Assembly: GCA_027493625.1 (NCBI GenBank)
Contig: JAOSKM010000002.1
Location: forward strand, 620,001 to 684,000
Length of the DNA: 64,000 bases
Direction: 5' to 3'
From: Planctomycetota bacterium
GTDB taxonomy: Bacteria; Planctomycetota; UBA8742; UBA2392
Positions 1 through 9,715 of the stretch are shown piece by piece (position 1 is the first letter of the stretch; every line of letters starts with the position of its first letter). A program made the position numbers and the translations under genes. The notes under the pieces were generated by a model. The model searched no databases. It worked only from the letters and a program-made list of their open reading frames with translations, and was not told where the DNA came from.

Positions 1-1118
1 GGGTGTTGCGGCTGCTGCCCGTAGGGCCCTTGCGGCGGCGGCGCGGGACGCTGCTGCCCGTAGGGTGCATTCGGCGCTTGTGGGCGTTGCGGCGCGAAGG
101 GTTGTGGATGCGGACGCGGCGGCGGCGGCATCGGCGGCGCCTGTGTGGGGTCGTCGCTCAGGTACGGCTTTGACCCGTCGGCGCGCTCGCGGCGCTTGGT
201 GGCTGAGCCGGGGCTTTCCGCCAGCCCGTCCACGCCGTAGCGGCCTGCGCCACCGGTCATGCGCGCCTGCGGGGGGCCGTAGCTTGGCGGCGGCGCGCTG
301 TAGCCCAGGTTCTCGAACGGCTGCCCGGCAGGCGGCTGGGGCGCGACCGGCTGCTGGGGCGGGATCTGTACCGGGTGCAGTCCCGTCGAAGTAGCCGGCG
401 GCGGTCCTGCCCCCGGAGGCGCGGCACCGGGCGGCGCACCGCGTTGCTGCGGGTAAGGCTGCTGCGGGTACCAGGCGGTGCGCGCCTGTTTGGACGTGCG
501 GTCGCGCGAGCTCCAGACAAACCAGCCCATGGCGGCGGCGAACAGGATCGCCGGCACCACAATCAGCCAGATCCACCAGTTGGATTGCTCGACACCGGGC
601 GAGCTCTGTCCCGGTGCTGTGCCCGCGGGCCCCACACCGGCCGTGCCCAGCAGCGGCTCGATGGTCGTGGCGCTGAGGCCCATGGGGTGGCCTTCCCATG
701 CCACGCGGCCGGAAGCGTCAATCAGCCACGCGCTGGGGTAGCCTTCGCCGCCGAAAGTGCGCAGCACGCCGGGCGCGCGGGCCACGCCGTAGGTCACGCC
801 CTGTTGGCGCAGGTAGGGTTCGATCTTGGAGGTGGGCTCGTCGCTGACGGCCACCACGGTGAAGCCGCGCGAGCGATAGGTGTCAGACAGTTTCTGCAGG
901 TGCGGCACGGCACCTTTGCAGGGCCCTCACCATGTGGCCCAGACCTCGAGCAGCACAACCGAGCCGCGGAAGTCCGCGAGGCGCTGTTTGCCGGTGTCCA
1001 GGTTCCAGGTCTGCAGGAAGGGGAAGTCGGGCGCCGGCTGGCCAACGCCGACGGCCCAGGCGCTGCCGGAAAACAGCAACATGAAAAGTGCAATCGTAAA
1101 GAACCGCACTGCGCGCAT
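1..1118 (-). CDS. TlpA-like thioredoxin-fold selenoprotein, membrane anchored (3' end outside window)
   Basis: The N-terminus is a signal peptide (start MRAVRFFTIALF, about 22 residues), followed by a TlpA/AhpC-type thioredoxin domain (residues about 25-160). The active site reads W-A-T-W-U-G-P-C, where codon 64 (927-929) is TGA in the position of the first redox cysteine; C67 is encoded TGC. The frame stays open for 300 more codons to the window edge, with normal thioredoxin features after the TGA (VPHLQKLSDTY, FTVVAVSDEP, YPSAWLIDASGRV). It then has a transmembrane helix (WWIWLIVVPAILFAAAMGW) and a long Pro/Gln-rich tail. A hairpin fitting a bacterial SECIS begins 6 nt after the UGA. I infer selenocysteine insertion and a periplasmic thiol/disulfide oxidoreductase role. 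The alternative start 33 nt upstream (MMSHRG) gives a poorer signal peptide. The tail is incomplete, so full length is unknown. Confidence 0.8.
894..921 (-). promoter_or_regulatory. candidate bacterial SECIS hairpin for the TlpA-like selenoprotein
   Basis: Downstream of the UGA at 927-929, minus-strand CTGCA pairs with TGCAG and GGTGC pairs with GCACC. An AA bulge separates the two helices and the apical loop is CGTGCC. The loop starts 17 nt after the UGA, which fits the spacing known for bacterial SECIS elements, and it contains the expected G/U. The same loop start (CGTGC) recurs in the hairpin behind the UGA of the barrel gene at 46042. Pairing was read by eye and not folded computationally. 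Confidence 0.6.
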
Positions 1119-1190
1119 GTTCAATTCCGCACAACCCCGATGTGACATCATACCAAAGATTGCACAGAATGTAGCGGGTTTCCTGACAGG

Positions 1191-2909
1191 TCAGGTCTGC
1201 AACACGCCCGTTCTGTACTCCGGCAGCTCCGGGTTGTTGGCGGACATCTCTATCGCGTGAATCAGCACGTTGCGCGTTTCCTCGGGCTCGATGATCGCGT
1301 CCAGCCACAGCCGCGCCGCGCCGTAGGCCGGGTGCGTGGCATCGGTGTAGCGCTTCTTGATGTCGGCCAGCAGCGCCTTCGCCTCTTCGTCGCTTACCTC
1401 TTTGCCCTGTGCCTTCATCTTGCTGATTTGCAGCGTCAGCAGCGTGTTCGCCGCGCTTTCGCCGCCCATCACCGCGTAGCGCGCGCTGGGCCACGCCGCA
1501 ATGTAGCGCGGCCGGTACGCGCGGCCGCACATGGCGTAGTGCCCGGCGCCGAAGCTGCCGCCGATGATGATGCTGAACTTGGGCACCACGGAGTTGCTCA
1601 TGGCGTTCACCATCTTGGCGCCCTTGCGGATGATGCCGTTGTGCTCGGACTCCGGGCCTACCATGAAACCGTTGACGTCATGCAGGAACACCAGCGGCAC
1701 GCCGATCTGGTTGCAGTCCATGATGAAGCGCGCGGCTTTGTCGGCGGCGTCGTGGTAGATCACGCCGCCGGTCTCCCAGGGCTTGTCCTTGTGGCGGATG
1801 GTGTCTTTCTGGTTCGCCACGATGCCCACGGCCCAGCCGCCGATGCGGGCGTAGCCGCACAGCAGTGTCTTGCCGTAGTCGGGCTTGTACTCGTTGAAGA
1901 TGCTGTCATCGACAATACGCGCGATGATGTCGCGCATCTCGTAGCCCGCGTAGGGATTGGCCGGGATGATCCCGCGCAGCTCACTGGCGTCGTAGGCGGG
2001 CGGCCTGGCGGCCTCGCGGTTGAAGGGCGCCCTGGGCCGGTCCTTGAACATGCCGACGATGCTGCGGATTTTTTCGATGCACTCGGCGTCGGTCTTGCAG
2101 ACGTAGTCGGCCGTGCCGGATTTTTCGGCGTGCACGCGCGCGCCGCCGATTTCCTCGTTGGTGACGTCGCCGGTGGTGGTCTTGGCGGCCTTGGCGAGTG
2201 CCGCGGCGGCGAGGTACATGCCGCTGCCCTCGGTCATCAGCACGTGGTCGCACAAAACCGGCAAATAGGCGCCGCCGGCCACGCACAGGCCCATCACGGC
2301 GCTGACCTGCGGGATGCCCATGGCGGTGATGCGCGCGGCGTAGTCGAACACCTTGCCGAAGTCGTCCTTGTCGGGGAACACTTCGTCCTGCAGGGGCAGG
2401 AACACGCCGGCGGAATCCACCAGGTACACCAGCGGCAGGTGGTTCTCCATCGCCACGCGCTGGGCGCGCAGCACCTTCTTGCTGGTCATGGGGCAGAAGG
2501 CGCCGGCCTTGATGGTGCTGTCGTTGGCGACCACCATGACGTCGCGGCCTTTGACCTTGCCGACGCCGGTGATCACGTTGGCGCTGGGGATGCCCCATTC
2601 GTCGTACATGCCGAGGCCGCCGTACAGGCCGTATTCAAGGAAGGGCGAGCCTTCATCAAGCAGCGCGGCAACGCGCTTGCGGGGCGGCAGCAGGCCGGCT
2701 TCTTCTTTCTTGGCGATGGCCTTGGCGCCGCCGCCGTGGCGGAGCTTTTCGGCGGTCTTGCGGTGCTGCTCGACCAGCGCGGTCATGGCCTCGACGTTTT
2801 TCTTCCATTCGTCGGAATCCATGCGCGCCTTGCTGACCTTGTTGGGAATCCGGTCAGGGGGCAGCTCAAACTTCTTAGCCTTCTCAGCCTGCGTCTCGCC
2901 TTTAGCCAT
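1191..2909 (-). CDS. acyl-CoA carboxylase, carboxyltransferase (beta) subunit
   Basis: A 572-residue protein of the biotin-dependent carboxyltransferase family (propionyl-, methylcrotonyl- or related acyl-CoA carboxylase beta). It transfers the carboxyl group from biotin to an acyl-CoA. The N-terminal half carries the acyl-CoA-binding crotonase-like fold (VVANDSTIKAGAFCP; LPLVYLVDSAGVFLP; MGLCVAGGAYLPVLCDH). The C-terminal half has the second crotonase-like domain (VFLHDVNGFMVG; IIIGGSFGAGHYAMCGRA; YAVMGGESAANTLL). Length is normal for the family. The start ATG follows AGGAAAGG at a good distance. The biotin carboxylase/BCCP partner is not in the window, so the acyl-CoA substrate cannot be named. 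Confidence 0.9.
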   Translation of the reverse strand: MAKGETQAEKAKKFELPPDRIPNKVSKARMDSDEWKKNVEAMTALVEQHRKTAEKLRHGGGAKAIAKKEEAGLLPPRKRVAALLDEGSPFLEYGLYGGLGMYDEWGIPSANVITGVGKVKGRDVMVVANDSTIKAGAFCPMTSKKVLRAQRVAMENHLPLVYLVDSAGVFLPLQDEVFPDKDDFGKVFDYAARITAMGIPQVSAVMGLCVAGGAYLPVLCDHVLMTEGSGMYLAAAALAKAAKTTTGDVTNEEIGGARVHAEKSGTADYVCKTDAECIEKIRSIVGMFKDRPRAPFNREAARPPAYDASELRGIIPANPYAGYEMRDIIARIVDDSIFNEYKPDYGKTLLCGYARIGGWAVGIVANQKDTIRHKDKPWETGGVIYHDAADKAARFIMDCNQIGVPLVFLHDVNGFMVGPESEHNGIIRKGAKMVNAMSNSVVPKFSIIIGGSFGAGHYAMCGRAYRPRYIAAWPSARYAVMGGESAANTLLTLQISKMKAQGKEVSDEEAKALLADIKKRYTDATHPAYGAARLWLDAIIEPEETRNVLIHAIEMSANNPELPEYRTGVLQT

Positions 2910-2953
2910 GACAGCCTTTCCTCAAGCCGCGCAGACTATAGCGGCACGGGCTG

Positions 2954-5210
2954 TCAGGGCAACGAGCCCTCCGTGGCATCCAGGACCGAGCGGACTTTCT
3001 TCAGCAACGCGTCCGGGCGCAGGGGCTTTTCGATGAAATTCACGCCGGCGTCCAGCACGCCGTGGTGCACGATCGCGTTGTCGGTGTAGCCCGACATGAA
3101 CAGCACCTTCAGGCCGGGCTGAATCGCCTGCAGCTGCCTGGCCAGCGCCGGGCCTCCCGTGCCGGGCAGCACCACGTCGGACAGCAGCATGGCCACCTTG
3201 TCCTGGTTTGTCTGGAACAACTCCAGGGCCTGCTCCGCGTTCTCGGCCGCGAGCACGGTGTAGCCCGCGGAGCTCAATACCTGTTCGGCCAGGCGCCGCA
3301 CGCCCGGCTCGTCCTCGAGCACGAGGATCGTTTCGGTGCCGCGTTCGGCGTGTTTCGGAGCCTCCACTGCCTTGGGTTCAGACGTGTCCTCCGCGCGCGG
3401 CAGGTAGACTTTGAAGGTCGTGCCGCGCCCGGGCTCGCTGTAGACCCAGATGTTGCCGCCGCTCTGCTTGATGATGCCGTACACCGTGCTGAGACCCAGG
3501 CCGGTGCCGCGGCCTCTTTCCTTGGTGGTGAAGAAGGGCTCGAAGATCTTCTCGCGCGTGGCGGCGTCCATGCCGACGCCGGTATCACTGATCGCGAAGT
3601 ACACATGGGGTCCGACTTTCGCGTCGGGGTGATCGGCGACGTAGTTTTCGTCCAGGTCGGCGTTGCCGGTCTCGATGGTGAGCTTGCCGCCTTGGGGCAT
3701 GGCGTCGCGCGCGTTGATGGCGAGGTTCACGACCACCTGCTCGAGCTGCCCGGGGTCGGCGCGCACCCTGCCCAGGTCGTCGGTCAGCAAGGTCTGGAAC
3801 TGGACATCCTCGCCCAGCAGGCGACGAAGCAACTTATCCATGCCCGCCACGGTTTCGTTGAGATCCAGCACCACCGGCTGCAGCACCTGCTTGCGGCTGA
3901 ACGCCAGCAGTTGACGCGTCAAGCCCGCCGCACGCTCGCCCGCCTGGCGGATTTCCTCGATGTCCGCGCGCAGGGGCGAATCCTCGGGCAGCCCCTCCTG
4001 CGCGAACTGCGCGTAGCCGATGATCACCGACAGCAGGTTGTTGAAGTCGTGGGCCACGCCGCCCGCCAGCCTGCCGACCGCCTCCATCTTCTGGGCTTGT
4101 CTAAGCTGGGCCTCGGTGTCTACCAGGGTGCGGCTGCTTTCCTCGACTCGTTCCGCCAGCTTGACGTTGGCCTTCTGCAACGCGGCTTCGGTGTCCTTGC
4201 GGATTTCGACCTCCTTGCCCAGCTGCTCGTTGGTTTTGTCCAGCGTGCGGTTCAGCTGCCGGATGCGGCGATAGTCGCGGAGCATCACGATGCAGAAGCC
4301 GCCCGCCACGCAAAGCAGCAGCAGTTCGGCGAACAGCAACTGGCGACCCAGCGAAGCGATCGGCGCCCGGGCCTCGTCCGTGGGCAGTTGCGCGATCGCG
4401 GTCCACTCCTTGTCGCCGACGCGGCAGCGCGCCACAGCGCCGGTCATGGAGATACCGGCCACCGGGTCAAAGCGCTCAAAGGTGTCGTCCTCGCTAAAGC
4501 CGGCGATCATCCCGGCGTATTCGTCGTGGGTGCGCTCCTGCAGGTCCAGCACGGGGTGCGCGGCCACCAGGCCATTGTGGTCGATCAGCAGGATCTGGGT
4601 GTCGTTGCGCCGGATAAGCATCGCGAGGCTCTGGGTCAGCGCGTCCAGCCGAACCTGTGCGACCAGAATTCCGATCACTTCGCCTGTATCAGGGTCCGGC
4701 ACGGGCACCGCGATCGCGACCAGCAGAATCTGGGGCGAGGCATTGCGGCGATACACGCCGGAAACGTATGGCTGCCAGTCGCGCGATACACCCTTGAACC
4801 ACTCCCGGTCGCTGAAGTTCTTGCTCAGCGACTCCGGCGCCGGCGGATAGTCGGCCCACAACGTGCCCTGCGGGTCGGCCACGAAGGTGCGGTCCAGCTC
4901 CGGAAAATGCTTCACCAGAAGCTGCAGGCGCGCGCGTGAGCCTTTTTTCATCACGGTCGCGGATGAAACGCGAAAACGCGGGCAGGCCCGCGTAGCTGTT
5001 CAGGGTGTTGGTCCAGTGTTCGAAGTCCTTTGACACCAGCTGGCCGGTGCTGCTTGCCAGGGAGCGGTGATTGGTGTCGATGTCCTGCTCCATCGCTTCG
5101 GCCGCTACCAGGTACGCGTACAGGCCCAGCGCCAGCACGGGAACGACGGCCGCTAACAGCAGGGCGAGGTAGGGCCCCGGGCGAAATCCGGCGGTTTGGT
5201 TTGCGCTCAT
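2954..5210 (-). CDS. hybrid sensor histidine kinase with extracellular Cache domain and C-terminal receiver (one frameshift)
   Basis: The protein has an N-terminal transmembrane helix ([20 protein letters not shown]), a dCache-like periplasmic sensor and a second helix ([15 protein letters not shown]). These lead to a coiled coil, then HisKA with [19 protein letters not shown] (His is the phospho-acceptor), HATPase_c ([29 protein letters not shown]) and a receiver ([19 protein letters not shown]). The reading frame changes at a T6 run on the plus strand (4943-4948, A6 in the gene). Dropping one base gives a continuous 751-residue protein ([15 protein letters not shown]). The architecture is a self-contained phosphorelay kinase; no cognate regulator is adjacent and the ligand is unknown. 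A true frameshift mutation cannot be excluded. Confidence 0.85.
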
Positions 5211-5416
5211 GATTGCTGATCTCGAAGGCCATGTCGTGTTGCGCGTGTCAGGTATGCATCACGGATGTATACAAAATCACGGTCAGCGCCGGGAGATGTT
5301 CCAACACTCCAGGCTGGGCAGGGCGCGCGCCTCAACCCCTGCCGCTGGTGGAGATGCAACGGGCAGCCGCCGATCTATAATGACTGCGTGTCCGCAACGG
5401 ACACTGGAGAACTGCC

Positions 5417-5905
5417 TTGAACCCTCAAGACTGGGTGCGCGTGGGCGCACCACTCGTGGAGCAGGACGCCGAGTTCCTGCGTAAACTGATCGAAGACGCC
5501 GGACACCCCGCGAAGCTCAAGCAGCTGCGCGATATCGACGACGGCCGCAGCGTCGCGGTGTTGACCCGGCGCGAGAACTACCCGGCTGCCAAAGCCATCC
5601 GCGCGAAGCACTTCACGGACGGAGCAGAACCCAAGCGCGCCCGAGCTTCCCGCGCATCCGTGGGGCTGTGGCCGGCGATTGCCGGCGCCGGCGGTGTCGC
5701 AGTCGGCGCGCCGCTGGGCTGGGTCGTGAGGGGCAGCGCGCTGATGGCGGGCATGGCCGGCGCGGCGTTGGGCCTGTGCGGCCTGCTGTTGGCGCTGGCG
5801 TTCTCGGTATCGCGCGCGGGCGAACCGACCGTGCAACAGAGCTCCGCGCAGACCACGACGACCGTGGCGAGGCGCAGCAGCGAAGGCCGCGAACGCAAGC
5901 CGTAG
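5417..5905 (+). CDS. small membrane protein with DUF2007-like N-terminal domain
   Basis: A 162-residue protein of unknown role. Residues 1-70 (WVRVGAPLVEQDAEFLRKL; VAVLTRRENYPAAKAI) match the amino-terminal half of the next plus-strand gene and resemble small DUF2007-type 'signal-transducing' ferredoxin-fold domains. A hydrophobic stretch follows (about 88-132, PAIAGAGGVAVGAPLGWV and LMAGMAGAALGLCGLLLAL) with a basic tail. The TTG start is chosen because GGAGA sits 6 nt upstream and because the homologous gene at 6025 has the same arrangement. Function is not known. Confidence 0.65.
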   Translation: MNPQDWVRVGAPLVEQDAEFLRKLIEDAGHPAKLKQLRDIDDGRSVAVLTRRENYPAAKAIRAKHFTDGAEPKRARASRASVGLWPAIAGAGGVAVGAPLGWVVRGSALMAGMAGAALGLCGLLLALAFSVSRAGEPTVQQSSAQTTTTVARRSSEGRERKP

Positions 5906-6024
5906 AAAACTACGGCCACCGCCGGCGGTGGGGACGTGTCCCGCGGCCCCGCCGCTCGGGGCGATGACAGGCGGCTCGCGGCCGCTACACTTCAGCCGTG
6001 CCCTTCGGGGCATTGGAGACTGCA

Positions 6025-6306
6025 GTGGAATCGCATGTGTGGGTGCGCATCGGCGCGCCCCTGACAGAGTCTGACGCCAAGTTCCTGCGCGACCTGATTC
6101 ACCAGAAAGGCGCTCCCGCCAGGGTCATCCGGCTGGAGCTGACCACGGACCAGCGCTGCTGGTGTGTCTTGACGCGTCCAGAGGACATGGAACTGGCGCT
6201 GGACCTGCTTGATCGCAATTTCAGCGGCCCGGACAACCCCACGCGCCGGCCCACCCGGCGCTGGGGCATCACCAACCTGTTCAAGCGCCGCCGCCCCGCC
6301 GCCTAG
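6025..6306 (+). CDS. DUF2007-like small protein, paralog of the preceding gene
   Basis: A 93-residue protein whose first 65 residues (WVRIGAPLTESDAKFLRDL; CWCVLTRPEDMELALDLL) align clearly with the neighbour at 5417, indicating tandem duplication. It lacks the hydrophobic C-terminus and ends in a basic tail (LFKRRRPAA). The GTG start at 6025 is preferred over the upstream GTG at 5998. It is preceded by GGAGAC, and it aligns with the paralog's N-terminus. The stop overlaps the end of the convergent lipoprotein gene by 4 nt. Role unknown. Confidence 0.65.
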   Translation: MESHVWVRIGAPLTESDAKFLRDLIHQKGAPARVIRLELTTDQRCWCVLTRPEDMELALDLLDRNFSGPDNPTRRPTRRWGITNLFKRRRPAA

Positions 6307-7778
6307 TTCACGACAATCGTGAGCTGGCGTGTGGCGGTGTTGCCTGCGGAGTCTTTCACCTGCAGGGTGAAGGCGTAACTGCCCGCCTGCGTCGGTGTGC
6401 CGCTGATGGTGGTGTAGCCGTTGTCGGCCGTGGCGTTGGCGCGCTGGATCGGCGCGCTGGCCTGGCCGGCAATTTCCGTCGTGGTGTACAGGCTGGCGCC
6501 GTTGCCGCTGTAGCAGATGGCCTCGTACTGCTGGCCGCCGGGAACCGTCACGCTGCTGCCGGCCTGGTTGAAGATGTCGTCGAACACGCCGCCGGCCGGC
6601 AGGGCGTACTCGCGCGCGCTGGAGTAGCCGCGCAGGATCACCCGCCGGCCGTCGCGGCTTGAGCCGCCGCCGGTCAGTGTCGCGATGAAGGTGCCCGTGG
6701 CGCTCACCTGCGTGAGGGTGACCGGGCTGCCCGAGGTCCAGGCCGTGCTGAGCGGCATCGGAAACTTGTGCACGCGCGGCGTGGCGGTGCCGACTTTCTC
6801 GACCAGGTAGGGCGCGCCCGTGCTCCAGTCCACCAGCATGGTCTCGCAGTTCTGGCTGCCGCCCGGGTACACAAACCAGAATTCGTCGTGCGCGACGGTG
6901 ACAGGCGCGCCGGGGCTGCCCGGCACGGTGGGCTCGGCGATGCGGAGAATGCGGCAGTTGGTGCGGCTCAGGCCGTTGTCGCCAACGTCGCCTAAATAGA
7001 GGTAGTCGCCGCCGGGCCCGGGGCCGATGGCGATGTCCTCCCAGTCCTGGGCGCTGGTGCCGAGGTTGTACTCCTGCAGCACGTTGCCGGCTTCGTCGAT
7101 CGCGAAGAAGTTGGGCCCGGCGCCGGAGTCGTCGTGAACCCAGAACACGCCCGGCTGGCTGGCGCTGGCCACGATGCCCGAAACCTCGGCCAGCTTGCCG
7201 CCTCCCAATGACTGGTCCAGGTTGCCCGTGACACTGAAGCTTCCCCAGCTCAGCGTGTTGGCGCGGTAGTCCAGCGTAAGCCCGGGCGGCAGGCTGCCGG
7301 CCGTGACACTCCAGCTGTAGCCCACGCCGGTGCCGCCCTGGGCGAACACGTTCTGGCCGTAGGGCGTGCCCTGGCTGCCGCCCGGCAGGCTGTAGGTCGT
7401 GATGATCAGCGTGCCGGCGGGCAGAACCTGAATGCTGCGCGAAAACGTGGCGGGGCCCTGCGAGCAATTCAGCGAGATGTCGAAGTTGTATGTGCCCGCG
7501 GCGCTCGGCGTGCCGAAGATGCGGCAGTCCTGCGTTGTGCTTGTGTCGAGGCTGAGGCCCGGCGGCAGGCTGCCCGCGCTGATCGACCAGCTGTACGGAG
7601 CCGCGCCGTCCACACCGAAGTGCAGGGGCACGTCGTAGGCCGCGCCGTCCGCGCCCTCCGGCATGACCAGGGGCGTGAGGCTGGCAACCTGGCCGCTGGA
7701 AACGCCGGAGCCCTCATCTTCCTCACCGCTGCAGGCGGCGAGCAGCAGTAACAGCACAAGCGCGGCGGATTTCCTCAT
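6303..7778 (-). CDS. secreted lipoprotein with putative Ig-like (He_PIG-type) domains
   Basis: Starts with a lipoprotein signal (MRKSAALVLLLLLAACSGEE, lipobox LAAC). Repeated segments YSWSISAGSLPPGLSLD and YSWSVTAGSLPPGLTLD, each followed by G-T-P/AGTYNF or similar, are the signature of putative Ig domains of the He_PIG/cadherin-like type. The C-terminus (GYTTISGTPTQAGSYAFTL) is a third partial copy. The middle (about residues 190-440) holds a beta-propeller-like region (VWVHDDSGAGPNFFAIDE; DWEDIAIGPGPGGDYLYLGD) resembling esterase-like or phytase-like propellers. It is likely an outer-membrane or surface lipoprotein. Any enzymatic role is a guess. The start is set at the lipoprotein signal, not at an earlier in-frame ATG. 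Confidence 0.75.
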   Translation of the reverse strand: MRKSAALVLLLLLAACSGEEDEGSGVSSGQVASLTPLVMPEGADGAAYDVPLHFGVDGAAPYSWSISAGSLPPGLSLDTSTTQDCRIFGTPSAAGTYNFDISLNCSQGPATFSRSIQVLPAGTLIITTYSLPGGSQGTPYGQNVFAQGGTGVGYSWSVTAGSLPPGLTLDYRANTLSWGSFSVTGNLDQSLGGGKLAEVSGIVASASQPGVFWVHDDSGAGPNFFAIDEAGNVLQEYNLGTSAQDWEDIAIGPGPGGDYLYLGDVGDNGLSRTNCRILRIAEPTVPGSPGAPVTVAHDEFWFVYPGGSQNCETMLVDWSTGAPYLVEKVGTATPRVHKFPMPLSTAWTSGSPVTLTQVSATGTFIATLTGGGSSRDGRRVILRGYSSAREYALPAGGVFDDIFNQAGSSVTVPGGQQYEAICYSGNGASLYTTTEIAGQASAPIQRANATADNGYTTISGTPTQAGSYAFTLQVKDSAGNTATRQLTIVVN

Positions 7779-7881
7779 ACCGCGCAGTATAGCAGCCCGC
7801 GCCACGGCCCATCGCAGCCAGCACAATTCCCTTCCCGGTAGTGGGAAGCGTGCCCGACGGCTCTCGAAATCGGGATTGCAG

Positions 7882-9396
7882 TCAATCCGCAGATCGGGCT
7901 CGCAGCGCCTGATCCACCTGCCTGCCGTGCTTGACCAGGGTTTCAATCAGCGCGCGCAGGTCGGCCTCAGTGGTATGAAAATTCACAATGCAGGGTCGCA
8001 GTGCGTATCGCCCGCCGACAACGGCGTTCGATACGAAGGCTTCACCGGAACGCTGACTGCGGTCGAGCAGCTCCTGATTCAGGGTGTTCAGGTAGGCGTC
8101 TGTGTCGGCGTCGCGCTTGTCACGCAGGTCCCGCGGGACGTAGCGGAAGGTCGTGATGCTTAGGTTGCGGGTGAACAACTCGAGCTCGTCGTGTGCCTCC
8201 ACCTGTGTCGCCAGCCACTGGCTGAGGCGGATGTCGTCGCCGATCAGCTTCACGTATCCCGCGCGCCCGACCTGGCGCAACGCGAGCCACACCTTCAGCG
8301 CACGGAAGCCGCGCGAGTTCTGCAAACCAAAGTCGAAGTAGTTGGTGACCTCCTGGCCGAAGTGGTAGTAGGGCGGGTGATAGGCGAACGCGTCGCGCAG
8401 GCGTTCCGGCTCCCGCACCAGCAGCGCCCCGGCCTCAAGCGGGGCGTACAGCCACTTGTGCGGATCGATCGCCAGCGAATCCGCTTGCGCAAGCGCCTTC
8501 AAATCAGCGGGCGCGTCAGGAACGCAGGCTGCGACTCCGCCGTAGCAGCCGTCCACATGCAGCCACACGCCGGTCTTTCGGCACAGATCGACGATTGCGG
8601 GCAGCGGGTCGATCGCGCCCGTGCTGACCGTACCGGCAGTGGCGACCACCAACATGGGGCGCTCGCCCTTTGCGCGGTCGTGCTCGATGGCTTGCGCCAG
8701 CGCTCCCGTATCCATGCGTTGTTGTTCATCGGTGGGAATCACATGGATGCTGTCAGCGCCCAGCCCGGCGACGTCCACGGCCTTCTGCAGCCAGGTGTGA
8801 ACCTCCTGCGTGGCGTAGACGCGCAGCGGTGAGGCGCCGGCGCCGTTCACGCCCGTCTTGCGCAGGTCCCAGTCGGCCGCGGCGCGACGCGCGGCAAGAA
8901 GCGCCACGATGTTGGCCACGTTGCCGCCGCTGACCAGCACGCCGCCGGTGCCGTGCGGCATGCCCACCAGCTCGGCCAGCCAGCGGATGGTCTGGGACTC
9001 GATCTCGGTGGCCACGGGTGAAAGCCGCCAGGCACCCACGTTGGCGTTGACCGCGGATGCCAGGAAGTCGCCCAGGACCCCGATCGGTGCAGGCGATGAT
9101 GTGACGTACCCGAAGAATCGCGGGTGCGCGTTGAACAGTGAATGCTCAAACAGCAGCGAGGCCGCGGACTCCAGCAGGATGGCAGTATCCGAACCGGAAT
9201 CCGGCAGCGGGCCGTCGCCGATCAGCGCGCGCAGCGCCTCGGGCTGCTCGTCGCGGTTGACGGGCCCTTCGGGCAGGCGCGCCATGAAGTCGGCCAGCAT
9301 GTCAACGAGGCGATGCCCGGCCTGGCGAAACTCGGCAGGTGTCATGTCGATGGGTGTTTCGCGCCGTGGCGCTGAATCGCCGGATGATGCGGTCAT
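7882..9396 (-). CDS. pyridoxal-phosphate-dependent amino-acid decarboxylase (group II, aromatic-L-amino-acid type)
   Basis: A 504-residue protein of the group II decarboxylase family (AADC/tyrosine/tryptophan/glutamate decarboxylases). Recognisable parts are FGYVTSSPAPIGVLGDFLAS near the N-terminus, GTGGVLVSGGNVANIVALLA (cofactor phosphate binding), VVATAGTVSTGAIDPL, LHVDGCYGG and the PLP-lysine motif SLAIDPHKWLYAPLEAG. It removes the alpha-carboxyl group of an amino acid, giving an amine and CO2. The fold motifs favour an aromatic substrate but this is not provable from sequence alone. It is monocistronic, with a divergent P-type ATPase upstream. Confidence 0.88.
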   Translation of the reverse strand: MTASSGDSAPRRETPIDMTPAEFRQAGHRLVDMLADFMARLPEGPVNRDEQPEALRALIGDGPLPDSGSDTAILLESAASLLFEHSLFNAHPRFFGYVTSSPAPIGVLGDFLASAVNANVGAWRLSPVATEIESQTIRWLAELVGMPHGTGGVLVSGGNVANIVALLAARRAAADWDLRKTGVNGAGASPLRVYATQEVHTWLQKAVDVAGLGADSIHVIPTDEQQRMDTGALAQAIEHDRAKGERPMLVVATAGTVSTGAIDPLPAIVDLCRKTGVWLHVDGCYGGVAACVPDAPADLKALAQADSLAIDPHKWLYAPLEAGALLVREPERLRDAFAYHPPYYHFGQEVTNYFDFGLQNSRGFRALKVWLALRQVGRAGYVKLIGDDIRLSQWLATQVEAHDELELFTRNLSITTFRYVPRDLRDKRDADTDAYLNTLNQELLDRSQRSGEAFVSNAVVGGRYALRPCIVNFHTTEADLRALIETLVKHGRQVDQALRARSAD

Positions 9397-9715
9397 GCTT
9401 GTCCCCCGGTCCTGGTTGCGTGTTACGCGTCGGCTACTCAGGGCGCATCATGGCTGGCCGGTGAAGGAAGTCTGCCCAAAAAGAAGGCCGTGCCGCATGA
9501 ACTTTCCGTTGCCGCGACCCGGCGGGCGTTCAGGACGCGTTCACCACGCGGTCGCGGCGTGCCTGGCCCGGTAGGGCGCGGCGTCGGCGCGGGCGATCCG
9601 TTCTTCAGCGCCGGGCGCACCCGCACCGGATATAGTAGCGCACAGGCCGTGCGGTCCAGAATCGTGACAGGATGTGGACTTGCCCGGCGTGTGGATGCGT
9701 TCGTGCTGACGGCCG
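9397..9715. other. divergent intergenic region
   Basis: This 319-bp stretch separates the divergent decarboxylase and P-type ATPase genes and must hold both promoters. A TATAGT box near 9631 lies about 85 nt before the ATPase start. No convincing gene, repeat or RNA was seen; short open frames here have no start signal or plausible composition. Confidence 0.4.
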
